This document shows positions 13,927-21,930 of a DNA stretch of 23,100 bases, in pieces (within the stretch, counting starts at the first letter, position 1; each line of letters opens with the position of its first letter). Below the pieces are notes generated by a model. It did not search any database and was not told the DNA's origin. It saw only the letters and a list, made by a program, of their open reading frames with translations. The DNA is from an uncultured Lachnospiraceae bacterium (GTDB lineage Bacteria; Bacillota; Clostridia; Lachnospirales; Lachnospiraceae). Made by a program: the position numbers and the translations under genes. The DNA is taken from assembly GCA_905203555.1 (NCBI GenBank), contig CAJKWK010000049.1, positions 1-23,100 on the forward strand, read 5' to 3'.

Positions 13927-14757
13927 ATAAATAATGGAGATCCAGTTCGCGGAGCGGCAACGCTGGAATATCCCATGGTGGATATCGAGGTTAATCTTCA
14001 CTCCAAAGGCCAATTAGACGGAGAACCCGGAGATCAGACACCATCCATCAGTTATTTCTGCTGCCGCAGAGATGAAGATGGAGAATGGTACTCCGTCGAT
14101 TATATCGGTGACGAACCCAATGTAGACTGGAATTCGGAAAATTGGCGGCATCAGCTTATGATGGATATGTACCGGGTATTGCAGGAATATGTTTCCAAAG
14201 ATAGATACAAGTTGTGTCCACCGGATGAACAGCTGCTGCAATGGGATGTCGCGATTCATTCGTTAAAGGAATGTAAAGAGAGTCTCGATACTCCAACTAC
14301 TAATGCAGAAGCAACAGTAGCACAGCACCCATATAGTATAGCTGAGTTGGAAGACATGATCCATGGCGTGATCCGTTTTGCCGGCGACCAATCGTTAACC
14401 GAAGGGTACGCATACCTGGAGGGAATGGGTTTTACTCAGGAGCAGATGCGTTTCTTCGGCTTCGATGTGGATGGGGCGCTCAAAGAACTGGAACAGGAAT
14501 ATTGCGACTACTATTCAAAAGAAAAAGAGGCAGAAATCGTCATTCGAGTGCGCAACTGCGACGGCGTAGAGGTGTGTTATGAATATCCGACACTGGAAGA
14601 CTTGCAGACAGAGTGGAACAAAGAGCACGAATCGCCCGTCATTCCAATGTTAGATGACCAATTACTTTTTGGTCGAGTGGGAGAAACGGAGGTTACAGGC
14701 GCAACTGCAGAAGATGTTTTTCGATATCTGAAGGAAACTTGCGAATGGGAATATTAA
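13927..14757 (+). pseudogene. C-terminal part of the gene split by the IscB element
   Basis: The reading frame is open from the element end (INNGDPVRGAATLEYP, then the ATG at 13975) to 14757. The ATG at 13975 has no convincing ribosome site; a GGAG lies over 20 bases away. The first codons therefore represent the interior of a longer protein whose start is at 12166. Rejoined, it would be about 312 residues. Residues from 13975 on include 'SYFCCRRDEDGEWYSVDYIGDEPNVDW', an acidic strand-rich segment, and helical 'FAGDQSLTEGYAYLEGMGFTQEQMRFFGFD'. The latter resembles helical repeats in plasmid-borne Clostridia proteins. No function is recognised. If a weak start is used, a 260-residue product could still be made. 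Confidence 0.7.
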
Positions 14758-14785
14758 AGCAAAAAATATTAAAAAGGAGAAAAAT

Positions 14786-15442
14786 ATGCATTGTTATTAT
14801 CAGGGAACATTACAGGTAACTGGTGGAAACATCAATGATGTAGAGCGTACAGCAATGAAATACATTGGAAAATGGATCTATGTGGAAGGAATCCAGGAAA
14901 ATTCCGGAACGCTTCTTGTAGATTTTTCAGATGCCAGCACAGTATGCGAAGATGATGTCCGTGGATTTGTCGCCGAAGCAGCAGAACACGACTGGAATGT
15001 CAACGGTACATTATCATATTACGGAGATTATGAAGGATTCATGGTAATCACAAATAATGTCATTGAAGAAATTTCACCGGAGGAAATGGTAATCCGTAAA
15101 TATCTGGATACCCCTTCCGTAAAAGCAGAAAAAGAGCTCGCAGACAAAGCAGTTTCCATGGCTTCGTATCTGTTTTTGCGAATGATATATGCAAAAGAAG
15201 CATATCCGCAAACAGTGGTAGAAAATATGGAATGGATCATTGATGAACTGCTCGAAGACCACCCAGCTGAAATTTTAATTCAAAATCTGAAGCAGGAATT
15301 GGAAGAAGGGGTTTATGAGGGAGCACCAAATGCCATCTCATTAGTGTTGTCAGAGAATTTCGGTTTGGATGAAATTCAATGTCACAAAATTATTAAAATG
15401 TTGCAAGATTGGATACCTGTGGAAGAGAAAGAAAATGTGTAA
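14786..15442 (+). CDS. Hypothetical acidic protein, 218 aa
   Basis: AAAAAGGAG stands just before the ATG. The N-terminal 100 residues alternate strands and turns (MHCYYQGTLQVTGGN, 'GTLLVDFSDAS', 'WNVNGTLSYYGDYEGFMVI'), suggesting a beta sandwich or ferredoxin-like fold. Residues 105-215 are helical and acidic. There is no membrane segment or catalytic motif. It follows the split gene by 28 bases and was probably co-transcribed with it before the IscB insertion. Confidence 0.68.
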   Translation: MHCYYQGTLQVTGGNINDVERTAMKYIGKWIYVEGIQENSGTLLVDFSDASTVCEDDVRGFVAEAAEHDWNVNGTLSYYGDYEGFMVITNNVIEEISPEEMVIRKYLDTPSVKAEKELADKAVSMASYLFLRMIYAKEAYPQTVVENMEWIIDELLEDHPAEILIQNLKQELEEGVYEGAPNAISLVLSENFGLDEIQCHKIIKMLQDWIPVEEKENV

Positions 15443-15474
15443 CTACCTAAAAATATAGAAACGGAGAATATTTT

Positions 15475-15726
15475 ATGGATGAATATAAGAAAAATCAAGT
15501 AGCTAAAATGTTTTGGGACGAGTTAAGTACGATGTTATGGGAACAAAAGTTGTCCCCTTGGGAAAATAGTTTCAATCAAAAACGTATGGATCTTATTTTT
15601 GCAGCATGTATGGATAAAGCGGAAGCGAACGAAAGTCAAATGAAGATTCTTGTAAATGCTGTGGATGTTCATCGTGTTTTCAGAGACTTCATTGTAGGAG
15701 TGCTGCTGGAAATGATTATGAAATAA
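15475..15726 (+). CDS. Small helical protein, 83 aa
   Basis: ACGGAGAA precedes the ATG. The protein is helical with several Met and Trp residues (MFWDELSTMLWEQKLSPWE) and a hydrophobic C-terminal helix (VFRDFIVGVLLEMIMK). No family is recognised. It lies 32 bases after the gene before it and is followed by a terminator about 70 bases further on. Confidence 0.62.
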   Translation: MDEYKKNQVAKMFWDELSTMLWEQKLSPWENSFNQKRMDLIFAACMDKAEANESQMKILVNAVDVHRVFRDFIVGVLLEMIMK

Positions 15727-15795
15727 TTACATCATCATCTGCTACAAATTATAATGTGATAGATAACTCCCAGGCTACTTCATATGTCCTGACCC

Positions 15796-15845
15796 AAAGC
15801 CGCCATTCTCTTATGATTTTTATCTTGGGGTAGGCGGCTTTTTTA
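15796..15845 (+). terminator. Intrinsic terminator with a long loop, in a 264-base intergenic region
   Basis: AAAGCCGCC (15796-15804) pairs with GGCGGCTTT, followed by TTTTT. The loop contains CTTGGGG, which could pair with CCC just upstream. Before it, AACTCCCAGGCTACTTCATA resembles the repeat at 18074. After it, TTATCCGCA at 15862-15873 also occurs near 4870 (minus) and 22009. I see no gene between 15727 and 15990. Confidence 0.8.
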
Positions 15846-15990
15846 TAAAAAGTATTTTTTTTGTTATCCGCAGACTTCATTCTTTGCATGATACTGAGAT
15901 GTTCGATATCATAGAAATACTTAATAACCGTTCGTATACTACTAAAGTTCTCAAGAGAGGAGGAACAGGAGATTATCCTGCAAAAAAATA

Positions 15991-16548
15991 ATGAAAAGAT
16001 TAACAGACGATAATGGTTTATGTGTGGATTGCGATCGAATCGGTTCGTGTAAGCGGGATTGCGATATCAAACAAATGTACGGTCAACTGAAGAAATATGA
16101 GGACATGGAGGAAAAGCTTACTAAGATATATGGAGAATGCGATAATTTGTTGGAATTAGTTATCGATCTCCTGATTAAACACACTAATGCAGAACTCCAT
16201 ATCGGAGAACCGATCAAGGCAAGGCTTTTAACGGACGATACTGTAGATAAGTGGCAGCGTTGGAAGAAAGCCGACGAAGAGGGCCGACTCGCAGAGTTCC
16301 CATGTAAGGTCGGAGATATCGTGCATGTCATTGTATATCCAGAAAGCGAAAAGCACCGAAACATCTATCAGGATAAGGTATCTTCCTTATACATCAATGA
16401 AGACGGCGTGCAAAAGGTAGAGCTTGAAAGGTATTATAGAGATGCAGAAGTGTCTGAATTCGGAACGCTGTTTTTCGTATCGAAAGAAGAAGCGAAAGAA
16501 AAACTAAAGGAATATGGAGGGATAGGATTAATATGGCAATCTACATAA
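15991..16548 (+). CDS. Hypothetical protein with N-terminal Cys cluster, 185 aa
   Basis: The protein opens with a cysteine cluster, C-x2-C and C-x3-C around residues 11-24 (CVDCDRIGSCKRDC), probably zinc-binding. A helical segment follows with 'YGQLKKYEDMEEKLTKIY', a pattern common in Lachnospiraceae phage and element proteins. Then 'FPCKVGDIVHVIV' (about 105-118) is a small beta-barrel start, and a 'SEFGTLFFVSKEEAKEKLKE' ending is typical of the same group. The best ribosome site (AGGAGG) lies about 30 bases upstream, with AGGA about 20 bases upstream, so initiation may be weak or depend on structure. It overlaps the next gene by 16 bases. Confidence 0.68.
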   Translation: MKRLTDDNGLCVDCDRIGSCKRDCDIKQMYGQLKKYEDMEEKLTKIYGECDNLLELVIDLLIKHTNAELHIGEPIKARLLTDDTVDKWQRWKKADEEGRLAEFPCKVGDIVHVIVYPESEKHRNIYQDKVSSLYINEDGVQKVELERYYRDAEVSEFGTLFFVSKEEAKEKLKEYGGIGLIWQST

Positions 16549-17279
16549 CAGGCGACTGCCATGGCGATTACCGCCGGTTTAATACAGAATATTTTCCGGA
16601 ACAAAAAGAAATGACGAAAGACGATTATGTCATCGTCTGCGGCGACTTCGGATTCTGGTCTAAAGAACCGGAACAGCTATGGTGGCGTGATTGGCTTGAG
16701 AAAAAACCATTTACAACGCTTTGGGTGGACGGAAACCATGAAAATTACGACATGCTAAAGGAGTGCCCGGCAGAAGAATGGAATGGTGGTAAAATCCAAC
16801 GGATTACGCCATCCATTATCCATTTGATGCGTGGCCAGGTTTTTGAGATTGACGGATGCCGACTTTTTACTTTCGGCGGCGCCCAAAGCCATGATATCCA
16901 AGGCGGAATCCTGGAACCAGACGATCCGGATTTCAAGAAAAAGAAGCATGAACTCAATAAAGGATTTCTACCTTATCGCATTAACCATATAAGTTGGTGG
17001 AAGGAGGAACTTCCTTCTAAAGAAGAATACGAGGAAGGTTTGCGAAATATCAAGGCATGCGGAGGAGAAGTGGATTATGTAGTCAGTCATTGCGCTTCTA
17101 CTACCGTGCAGGCAATCTTAAGCGAAGGAATGTATAAGCCAGATCGTCTCACGGATTATTTAATGGAAGTGGAAGAAAAGTTACGGTTTAAGAAGTGGTT
17201 TTTCGGACACTACCACGATAATCGAAATGTGGATAACAAGCATGTGCTGCTCTACGAGCAGATCGTAAGGATCTGGTAA
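16533..17279 (+). CDS. Calcineurin-type metallophosphoesterase, 248 aa
   Basis: The enzyme family hydrolyses phosphate mono- or diesters at a two-metal centre. All signature blocks are present: D8-x-H10 in GDCHGD, GDFG with D38, GNHE with N68-H69, H186 in VSHC, and GHYHDN with H226/H228. The order and spacing fit the Ser/Thr phosphatase-like branch found in phages. The substrate could be a phosphoprotein, a cyclic nucleotide or an RNA end; sequence alone does not tell. GGAGGGATAGG precedes the ATG, and the start lies within the end of the upstream gene, so the two are coupled. Five genes from 15991 to 18367 run as one unit with it. Confidence 0.9.
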   Translation: MAIYITGDCHGDYRRFNTEYFPEQKEMTKDDYVIVCGDFGFWSKEPEQLWWRDWLEKKPFTTLWVDGNHENYDMLKECPAEEWNGGKIQRITPSIIHLMRGQVFEIDGCRLFTFGGAQSHDIQGGILEPDDPDFKKKKHELNKGFLPYRINHISWWKEELPSKEEYEEGLRNIKACGGEVDYVVSHCASTTVQAILSEGMYKPDRLTDYLMEVEEKLRFKKWFFGHYHDNRNVDNKHVLLYEQIVRIW

Positions 17280-17305
17280 GGAAATTTGAGATTTAGAGGA
17301 GAAAA

Positions 17306-17632
17306 ATGATACTGCCAAAAGAGGAATATATAAAAGTCAAGGAAAATGGGAGAATCGTGACCCTCTGCACTGTGCGTCAGAAAGCATTGCATACCATCGG
17401 ATATAATTCCGGGCATGTGGGAAGGCGACTCTATACACGACATGGAAGACGATATTATAAGCCGTTTCGGAATTATTTTTGCGGCAAAGATTCTGATTTG
17501 GACAAGTTGGTTGATGCTGGGTATATGGAATCATATGAGGAGAAAAAAGTTAAAACTTATTGGTTTAATCGAAACGGTCTTGACTGGCTCGGAGAACAGC
17601 TTGGCATATATATCTATGATGAAGATAACTGA
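17306..17632 (+). CDS. Hypothetical basic protein, 108 aa
   Basis: TTTAGAGGAG precedes the ATG. Residues 20-55 are basic and aromatic (RQKALHTIGYNSGHVGRRLY, then 'RRYYKPFRNYF'). 'YWFNRNGLDWLGEQLGI' near 86-102 looks like the recognition end of a winged-helix or small RNA-binding fold. It lies 27 bases after the phosphoesterase and 22 bases before the ASCH gene. A nucleic-acid role is suggested only by charge. Confidence 0.65.
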   Translation: MILPKEEYIKVKENGRIVTLCTVRQKALHTIGYNSGHVGRRLYTRHGRRYYKPFRNYFCGKDSDLDKLVDAGYMESYEEKKVKTYWFNRNGLDWLGEQLGIYIYDEDN

Positions 17633-17653
17633 CATTTTGAGGAGGAAACCATT

Positions 17654-18094
17654 ATGAAACGATGCATGACATGCGGCAAAAGCTTTTCGGAAACCAGATC
17701 TGACCAGATGTATTGTTCTCCAAAATGCCGGTATCGTTATTATCATCCCCAAAAGGATTACCTGATTCTGCCAATAAAAAAGCAATGGTTCGATATGATC
17801 TCTGCTGGAGAAAAAACAGAAGAATATCGAGAGATTAAGCCTTATTGGGATAAGAGATTTAAGGAACATTTTGGCTGGAATTTTGGTGGAGACGATATTT
17901 TCGAATGGCATTTCGATTCAAAACCAAAACAAATGCTGTTTCGCAATGGATATAGCGAAAATGCTCCATCAATCCTTTGCGAATGTACAATCCGTATTGG
18001 AACCGGAAAAGAAGAATGGGGTGCCCAAAATGGTGTAGAGTACTATGTTTTGGAAATACGGAAAATTCTAAACAACTACTCGGCTACCTCATAA
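17654..18094 (+). CDS. ASCH-domain protein with N-terminal zinc knuckle, 146 aa
   Basis: The first 26 residues hold C4-x2-C7 and C21-x3-C25, a zinc knuckle. From about 36 to 140 there is an ASCH (PUA-like) domain: 'YLILPIKKQWFDMISAGEKTEEYREIKPYW' and a strand-rich tail 'YYVLEIRKI'. ASCH proteins bind RNA, and one (YqfB) is an amidohydrolase for N4-acetylcytidine. The E-K-T-E-E-Y-R-E run at 53-60 is the family's loop. GAGGAGGAAA precedes the ATG. The 3' end of the gene lies inside the intergenic repeat at 18074. The likely role is RNA binding or modification in the same RNA-related setting as the neighbours. Confidence 0.85.
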   Translation: MKRCMTCGKSFSETRSDQMYCSPKCRYRYYHPQKDYLILPIKKQWFDMISAGEKTEEYREIKPYWDKRFKEHFGWNFGGDDIFEWHFDSKPKQMLFRNGYSENAPSILCECTIRIGTGKEEWGAQNGVEYYVLEIRKILNNYSATS

Positions 18095-18123
18095 CCCAAA
18101 ATTCCCGCTTAGAAATCTTAAAT
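18074..18123 (+). repeat. Intergenic repeat pair, copy 2, overlapping the end of the ASCH gene
   Basis: The order AACTACTCGG...CATAAC...AATTCCCGCTTAG-AATCTTAAA matches 8100-8148. Here the first part encodes the last ASCH codons (NNYSATS-stop). Confidence 0.6.
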
Positions 18124-18139
18124 AATAAGGAGAAAAAAC

Positions 18140-18367
18140 ATGACAGTAAAGGAGTATAACACCATTGTATATCCAAAAATCAGTCAGGCAACAGTCTTTG
18201 TGCATGGAATCGAACACGCAATTCAAAAAACAAGTGATCCCGATGAAGTACAGAAGCAGCTGATATGTATAGGCTGGTCGAAAGATTGCAAGGAAATAAT
18301 TTTGGAAGCCCTTGAGTATTGTCAAAAAATGCAACTAAATCAGCTAAAAAAAGAGGAAAACATATGA
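18140..18367 (+). CDS. Small hypothetical protein, 75 aa
   Basis: TAAGGAG precedes the ATG. The protein is helical with two cysteines (CIGWSKDC, about 43-50) and a basic, hydrophilic C-terminus. Its TGA overlaps the next ATG (ATGA at 18364), so it is translationally coupled to the large gene that follows. It could be a partner of that protein. Confidence 0.65.
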   Translation: MTVKEYNTIVYPKISQATVFVHGIEHAIQKTSDPDEVQKQLICIGWSKDCKEIILEALEYCQKMQLNQLKKEENI

Positions 18368-20379
18368 GAAAAATCGAAGAAAAAGACAAATGGGATTCTT
18401 TGGATCCCTTAGAATTTGAACAGTTGTCGGAACATGCAGAGGAACTCTTAGAGGCATCGAACCTGTTGTATGAAGTGATCAATGCTTCCTGGAAATGTTC
18501 CAGGGATTGTCTGAGTATTGAAGTAAACGGCCAGAACCAGAGCATTCGGAATCTCTACTGGGATTGTAAGCAGAACATGGAAGCTGCCGAAAAAGGAGGT
18601 ATCAGAACAGAATTCCTAAAAATGAGTATCTTAGAAAAAACGTTTCAGTATGCTCTGCCCCTATTGCTTGTCCGAGTAGAGGAGTTAGTAAACGGCGATA
18701 GCCGGCAGATAGAAGCAGTAAAACGCCTTCAGGAAATTTTTTCTGATAACCTGTATAAGAAAATGTGGGAGAGAAAAGCAGAACAGTATCGGAAAATGCT
18801 GGATGATATGGGATTTGCAGTAACATCCAGTGATTATCAGGATCTAACAGCCATTATGGATCCATTGCTGAATGCTTTTACATTGTATGAAGGATTTCAC
18901 TATAAAAGTGCTCCGACCATTTTGCAGATCCGCAGCGGCACCCGTTCCGAAAAAGAGCCTTTAATCATGCGGGAAGTGTGTAAATACAGCTCCGAAAAAG
19001 ACTTTGTGGATGCCATTGAAGAATGTGGCAAAGAATGTGTCATTGCTTTTGGAGCCATTGAAAAAACAAACCGTCAGGTAAAAGACTATTTTTATGAATG
19101 GCAGAAGGGGTTTCCGGAAGAACGCCAGCGTAATTATATGTATCATGATCATCTGACCGAAGAAGAGTATCTGAATCAAATTGCAAAATATACACGCGGC
19201 GTTTGGCTTTGTGTAAAATGCGGAGAAGCTGTCTATTTGATGAAAATGCCACATTACACAGGTGACTACGCTGATCTTACAAATCCAGATTCTTTATATT
19301 GCTATGGAAAAAGAGCTGGTTATGCACCATACGCAATCTTTTATAAAGATATGGCGCCAGCCAAAAAAGACACAACCTTTTTGGCTATTCCAAGAAAGGG
19401 ATATCTCCTGTCTGAGTTGGTGGACGATCAGCAGAAAGTCTGGCTCCCGGTATTTTTAAATGAAACAATCGAACGGTTTTTCCATGCAGCGCCGGAAACA
19501 AAAGAAATCATATTGGCAGAGGAAACGGGCGTATCCATAAAGGATAGGAATGGAGCCGGTACAGAGATTGTTCCTGCTGGGAATTTATTTCCTGCGGCAC
19601 CGACCTGGATTTATGAAGCAAAGGATCCGGAAGAAATCTTTCAAGATGAGCCTTATATTTTGGCTTTGGTCAAGTATTTTGGCGTAACTCAGAATGATTT
19701 ACGTGATGTGCCGTTGTGTCCACGAGAAAATAAGACAGAAGAAAAAATGAGAACGGAAGTGGAAGGAAACATCCAAGCGGCATATTTAAAAATCCTAGGT
19801 GAACATGTGGAAGATTATGTCAGCCAGGCAAACGAAGTAAGGAAAACTATCGTCGAACAGATTCTATTCAACAAAGGATATGAAAATGATATTATTGAAG
19901 AAGCTTTAAAGGGAAGTTATGATTCCTTTACTGAGGTAGTCATCGACGGAACTCCTGTATTGGATAAGGACGGAAATCCGATCATGATCACTAATCCAAA
20001 GGCAACTTCGTGGAATGCGGAACCAAAACAGATTCCTGAAATAAGTAAGACAAGTACAGATGACTGCAAAGCCTACCGTATGGAATATTTGGGTCGGACA
20101 GTACGGCCCAAAATATATTGGGTCGGAGGACCAACGAATGCAAAACCTCCGGTAGTCCTTAAGATCCGGCCGCGTACAAAAGCGGATTACGAAGTTTTCT
20201 TCCACTCGGTGGGAGTGGAAATGCCGAAATATTTTAATCTCATTGATGAAATTACGGAATTCCGTGAAAAATATGGGCTGTATCGAAAAGGAAATTTCGA
20301 ATACTGCAATGTGTTGGCAAACATCAATCTTTGCATGAAAAAGACGGTGTATAAGAAATTCAAAGGAGGAAAAATGTAG
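18364..20379 (+). CDS. Large protein of unknown function, 671 aa
   Basis: The start at 18364 overlaps the upstream stop by four bases, with GAGGAAAA before it. The open frame goes 45 bases further up, but without a ribosome site. The N-terminal 250 residues are alpha-helical and acidic. A middle region has C-x2-C (WLCVKCGEAVYLMKMP, near 280-295), possibly half of a zinc site, followed by a strand-rich part. The C-terminal 100 residues (RPKIYWVGGPTNAKPP, then 'YLGRT', 'YRKGNFEYCNVLANINLC') are compact. There is no signal peptide, no transmembrane segment and no Walker motif. I do not recognise it. It is the longest gene here and closes the operon that starts at 15991. Confidence 0.75.
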   Translation: MRKIEEKDKWDSLDPLEFEQLSEHAEELLEASNLLYEVINASWKCSRDCLSIEVNGQNQSIRNLYWDCKQNMEAAEKGGIRTEFLKMSILEKTFQYALPLLLVRVEELVNGDSRQIEAVKRLQEIFSDNLYKKMWERKAEQYRKMLDDMGFAVTSSDYQDLTAIMDPLLNAFTLYEGFHYKSAPTILQIRSGTRSEKEPLIMREVCKYSSEKDFVDAIEECGKECVIAFGAIEKTNRQVKDYFYEWQKGFPEERQRNYMYHDHLTEEEYLNQIAKYTRGVWLCVKCGEAVYLMKMPHYTGDYADLTNPDSLYCYGKRAGYAPYAIFYKDMAPAKKDTTFLAIPRKGYLLSELVDDQQKVWLPVFLNETIERFFHAAPETKEIILAEETGVSIKDRNGAGTEIVPAGNLFPAAPTWIYEAKDPEEIFQDEPYILALVKYFGVTQNDLRDVPLCPRENKTEEKMRTEVEGNIQAAYLKILGEHVEDYVSQANEVRKTIVEQILFNKGYENDIIEEALKGSYDSFTEVVIDGTPVLDKDGNPIMITNPKATSWNAEPKQIPEISKTSTDDCKAYRMEYLGRTVRPKIYWVGGPTNAKPPVVLKIRPRTKADYEVFFHSVGVEMPKYFNLIDEITEFREKYGLYRKGNFEYCNVLANINLCMKKTVYKKFKGGKM

Positions 20380-20455
20380 AATTGGATCAGGACAGAAAGA
20401 ATGTTCTGGTTAAGGAAAACAGCAAAAACTGCCCTGCGGTAGATTCTCTGGATGG

Positions 20456-20635
20456 GCCGCTCATTTCGTAATCGCGCATAATCACCCAAGCGGGGATCCT
20501 ACCCTCTCAGAGGAAGATAAGAAAGTAACACGAAAAATCAGCGAGGCTGGCAAAATAATGGATATTAACCTTCTTGATCACATTATCATCGGCGAGGGAT
20601 GCTATTGGTCATTCAAAGAACATTCGGAAATATAA
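20456..20635 (+). pseudogene. RadC (JAB/MPN) C-terminal remnant
   Basis: In one frame bases 20456-20635 read AAHFVIAHNHPSGDPTLSEEDK... ending DHIIIGEGCYWSFKEHSEI. This is the JAMM metal-binding motif H-x-H-x7-D of RadC proteins (AHNHPSGDPTLSEED). The N-terminal two thirds of RadC are missing. Upstream the frame meets a stop at 20411 and there is no start codon or ribosome site. RadC family members are common on plasmids and integrative elements. This fragment begins 80 bases after the large gene and may mark a deletion or insertion boundary. Confidence 0.85.
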
Positions 20636-20660
20636 GTTAAATTGATCAGAACTTCAGAAA

Positions 20661-20685
20661 GGCACGGGAAACCGTGTCTTTTCTT
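20661..20685 (+). terminator. Intrinsic terminator with GAAA loop
   Basis: GGCACGG (20661-20667) pairs with CCGTGTC (20672-20678) around GAAA, with TTTTCTTTTC after it. The terminator at 21931 has nearly the same core, GGCATGGGAAACTATGTC. Confidence 0.85.
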
Positions 20686-20715
20686 TTCGAAATCCAGCCC
20701 TCTTAGATTAGGAGA

Positions 20716-20753
20716 TTGACATTACTTCTTAGATAGTATATACTTGTATATAC
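20716..20753 (+). promoter_or_regulatory. mazEF promoter with double operator
   Basis: TTGACA (20716-20721) and TATACT (20739-20744) are separated by exactly 17 bases. The -10 lies in GTATATAC (20736-20743), and a second GTATATAC follows at 20746-20753 after TT. Two palindromes over the -10 and the start site fit autorepression by MazE or the MazE-MazF complex; that is inference from the family. Confidence 0.8.
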
Positions 20754-20775
20754 AAAACATAAGGAGGATAATTTG

Positions 20776-21018
20776 ATGTTAGCGCAGGTAAAAGCATGGG
20801 GAAACAGTCAGGGCATCCGGATTCCTCAAGAAATTTTAAGAGAAGCTCAAATCAAACAGAACGATTTCTTGGAAATGGAAGTAATTGCTGACGGAATCGT
20901 GCTTAGAAAAAAGAATCGGCGTCGCACTTTGGCTGAACGCATCGCAGAATTTGGTGGTACCTTGGAACATGTTCCGGAATATGATTGGGGAGAGCCGGTA
21001 GGAAGAGAGGTGTGGTAA
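20776..21018 (+). CDS. mazE: MazE-type (AbrB-fold) antitoxin, 80 aa
   Basis: The N-terminal part has the swapped-hairpin motif QVKAWGNSQGIRIPQEIL (about 4-21), typical of MazE/PemI antitoxins, and then the strand 'LEMEVIADGIVLRKK'. The acidic C-terminus (GGTLEHVPEYDWGEPVG) would block the MazF active groove. AAGGAGG at 20761-20767 fits ATG 20776; a TTG at 20773 is less likely. The toxin gene starts one base after the stop. The promoter and operator palindromes lie just upstream. Confidence 0.9.
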   Translation: MLAQVKAWGNSQGIRIPQEILREAQIKQNDFLEMEVIADGIVLRKKNRRRTLAERIAEFGGTLEHVPEYDWGEPVGREVW

Positions 21019-21019
21019 A

Positions 21020-21325
21020 ATGTTCCCCATTAAGCAGGGAGATATTTTAAAGGTTGAACATATTAAGGGATGCGTATTAGTAGTAAGCAATGATGTATTT
21101 AATCAATACGAAAATGCGATTGTATGTCCAATTTCTAAGGATCAGCAGGAAACGGCGCTTCATATTCCTATTGAAACTTCGGAGATAAAAGGAACTGTAT
21201 GGTGTGAGCAGTTGAAACTACTGGATCTTCGAGTACGTGGATTTTCAAAAGTAAGTGAACTGAAATACGAAGACATGATGAATATTACAGATGCAATTCA
21301 AAGTATTTTCGACTATATGCAATAG
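21020..21325 (+). CDS. mazF: MazF/PemK-type toxin, 101 aa
   Basis: MazF toxins are endoribonucleases that cut single-stranded RNA at short sites and leave a 2',3'-cyclic phosphate and a 5'-OH. The family's features are present: IKQGDILKVE at the start, 'CVLVVSNDVFNQY', 'VCPIS' at about 36-40, and 'GTVWCEQLKLLDLRVRGF' at about 59-76, with the strand and Arg that form the active site. The length is near the usual 110. GAGGTGTGG at the end of mazE serves as ribosome site. RtcB (6881) seals exactly such RNA ends. Confidence 0.9.
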   Translation: MFPIKQGDILKVEHIKGCVLVVSNDVFNQYENAIVCPISKDQQETALHIPIETSEIKGTVWCEQLKLLDLRVRGFSKVSELKYEDMMNITDAIQSIFDYMQ

Positions 21326-21378
21326 GGCGCCTATCGAGGTAATCCGAAATCTGACAGGAGAAGCAATATAATAAGAAT

Positions 21379-21795
21379 ATGATCAAATCATACACATTAG
21401 ACTTACATGGAAGCATTGAACTTCAGAAAAAATGTCCAGCATACGCAATTCCGAAGGAATGCTACAAAAATGTATATCATATTGCAGTAAACACTAACAT
21501 ATTTCAAAATCGAAAATGGAATGAAAAATGTATTGCTTTTGGGTATATTAATAGTGTAGGATTTCCGATTGCAATACGTCATGCTTTTTTCATAATCGAT
21601 AATCAGGCTATAGATCCAACCCTGATTATATGCGAATCAATATATTACATTGCAGAGATATTTTCTTTATCTGAATACTGTAGTCGCATTTTGAAATCTG
21701 GGTATTACGATATGCATAACGATGTGGGACTAATTGAAAAAGAGAAAATTTTAATGAAAGCACTGAAAGATAAGGAGATATATTGCTGTGGTTAA
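21379..21795 (+). CDS. Hypothetical protein, 138 aa
   Basis: The ATG at 21379 lies 18 bases after AGGAG, which is far, so translation may be weak. The protein has 'NEKCIAFGYINSVGFPIAIRHAFFII' (about 48-73) and 'DPTLIICESIYYIAEIFSLSEYC' (about 78-100), two hydrophobic strand-rich blocks that look like a compact alpha/beta enzyme or binding core. His-rich spots (H10, H34, H68) stand out, but no family fits with confidence. It follows mazF by 53 bases and may be a separate unit. AT content is higher than in the neighbours. Confidence 0.6.
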   Translation: MIKSYTLDLHGSIELQKKCPAYAIPKECYKNVYHIAVNTNIFQNRKWNEKCIAFGYINSVGFPIAIRHAFFIIDNQAIDPTLIICESIYYIAEIFSLSEYCSRILKSGYYDMHNDVGLIEKEKILMKALKDKEIYCCG

Positions 21796-21930
21796 TTGTA
21801 TCCTCAAAAAACAAAAAATAACTTTCTTGTTTTCTGATGGAATTGTTGGGATTTCCGAGCATAAATCCTCGATCATTCAATAACGGAATAGTTCACAGGA
21901 AGACTGCATATTACCTTAAAAAAACTGACC

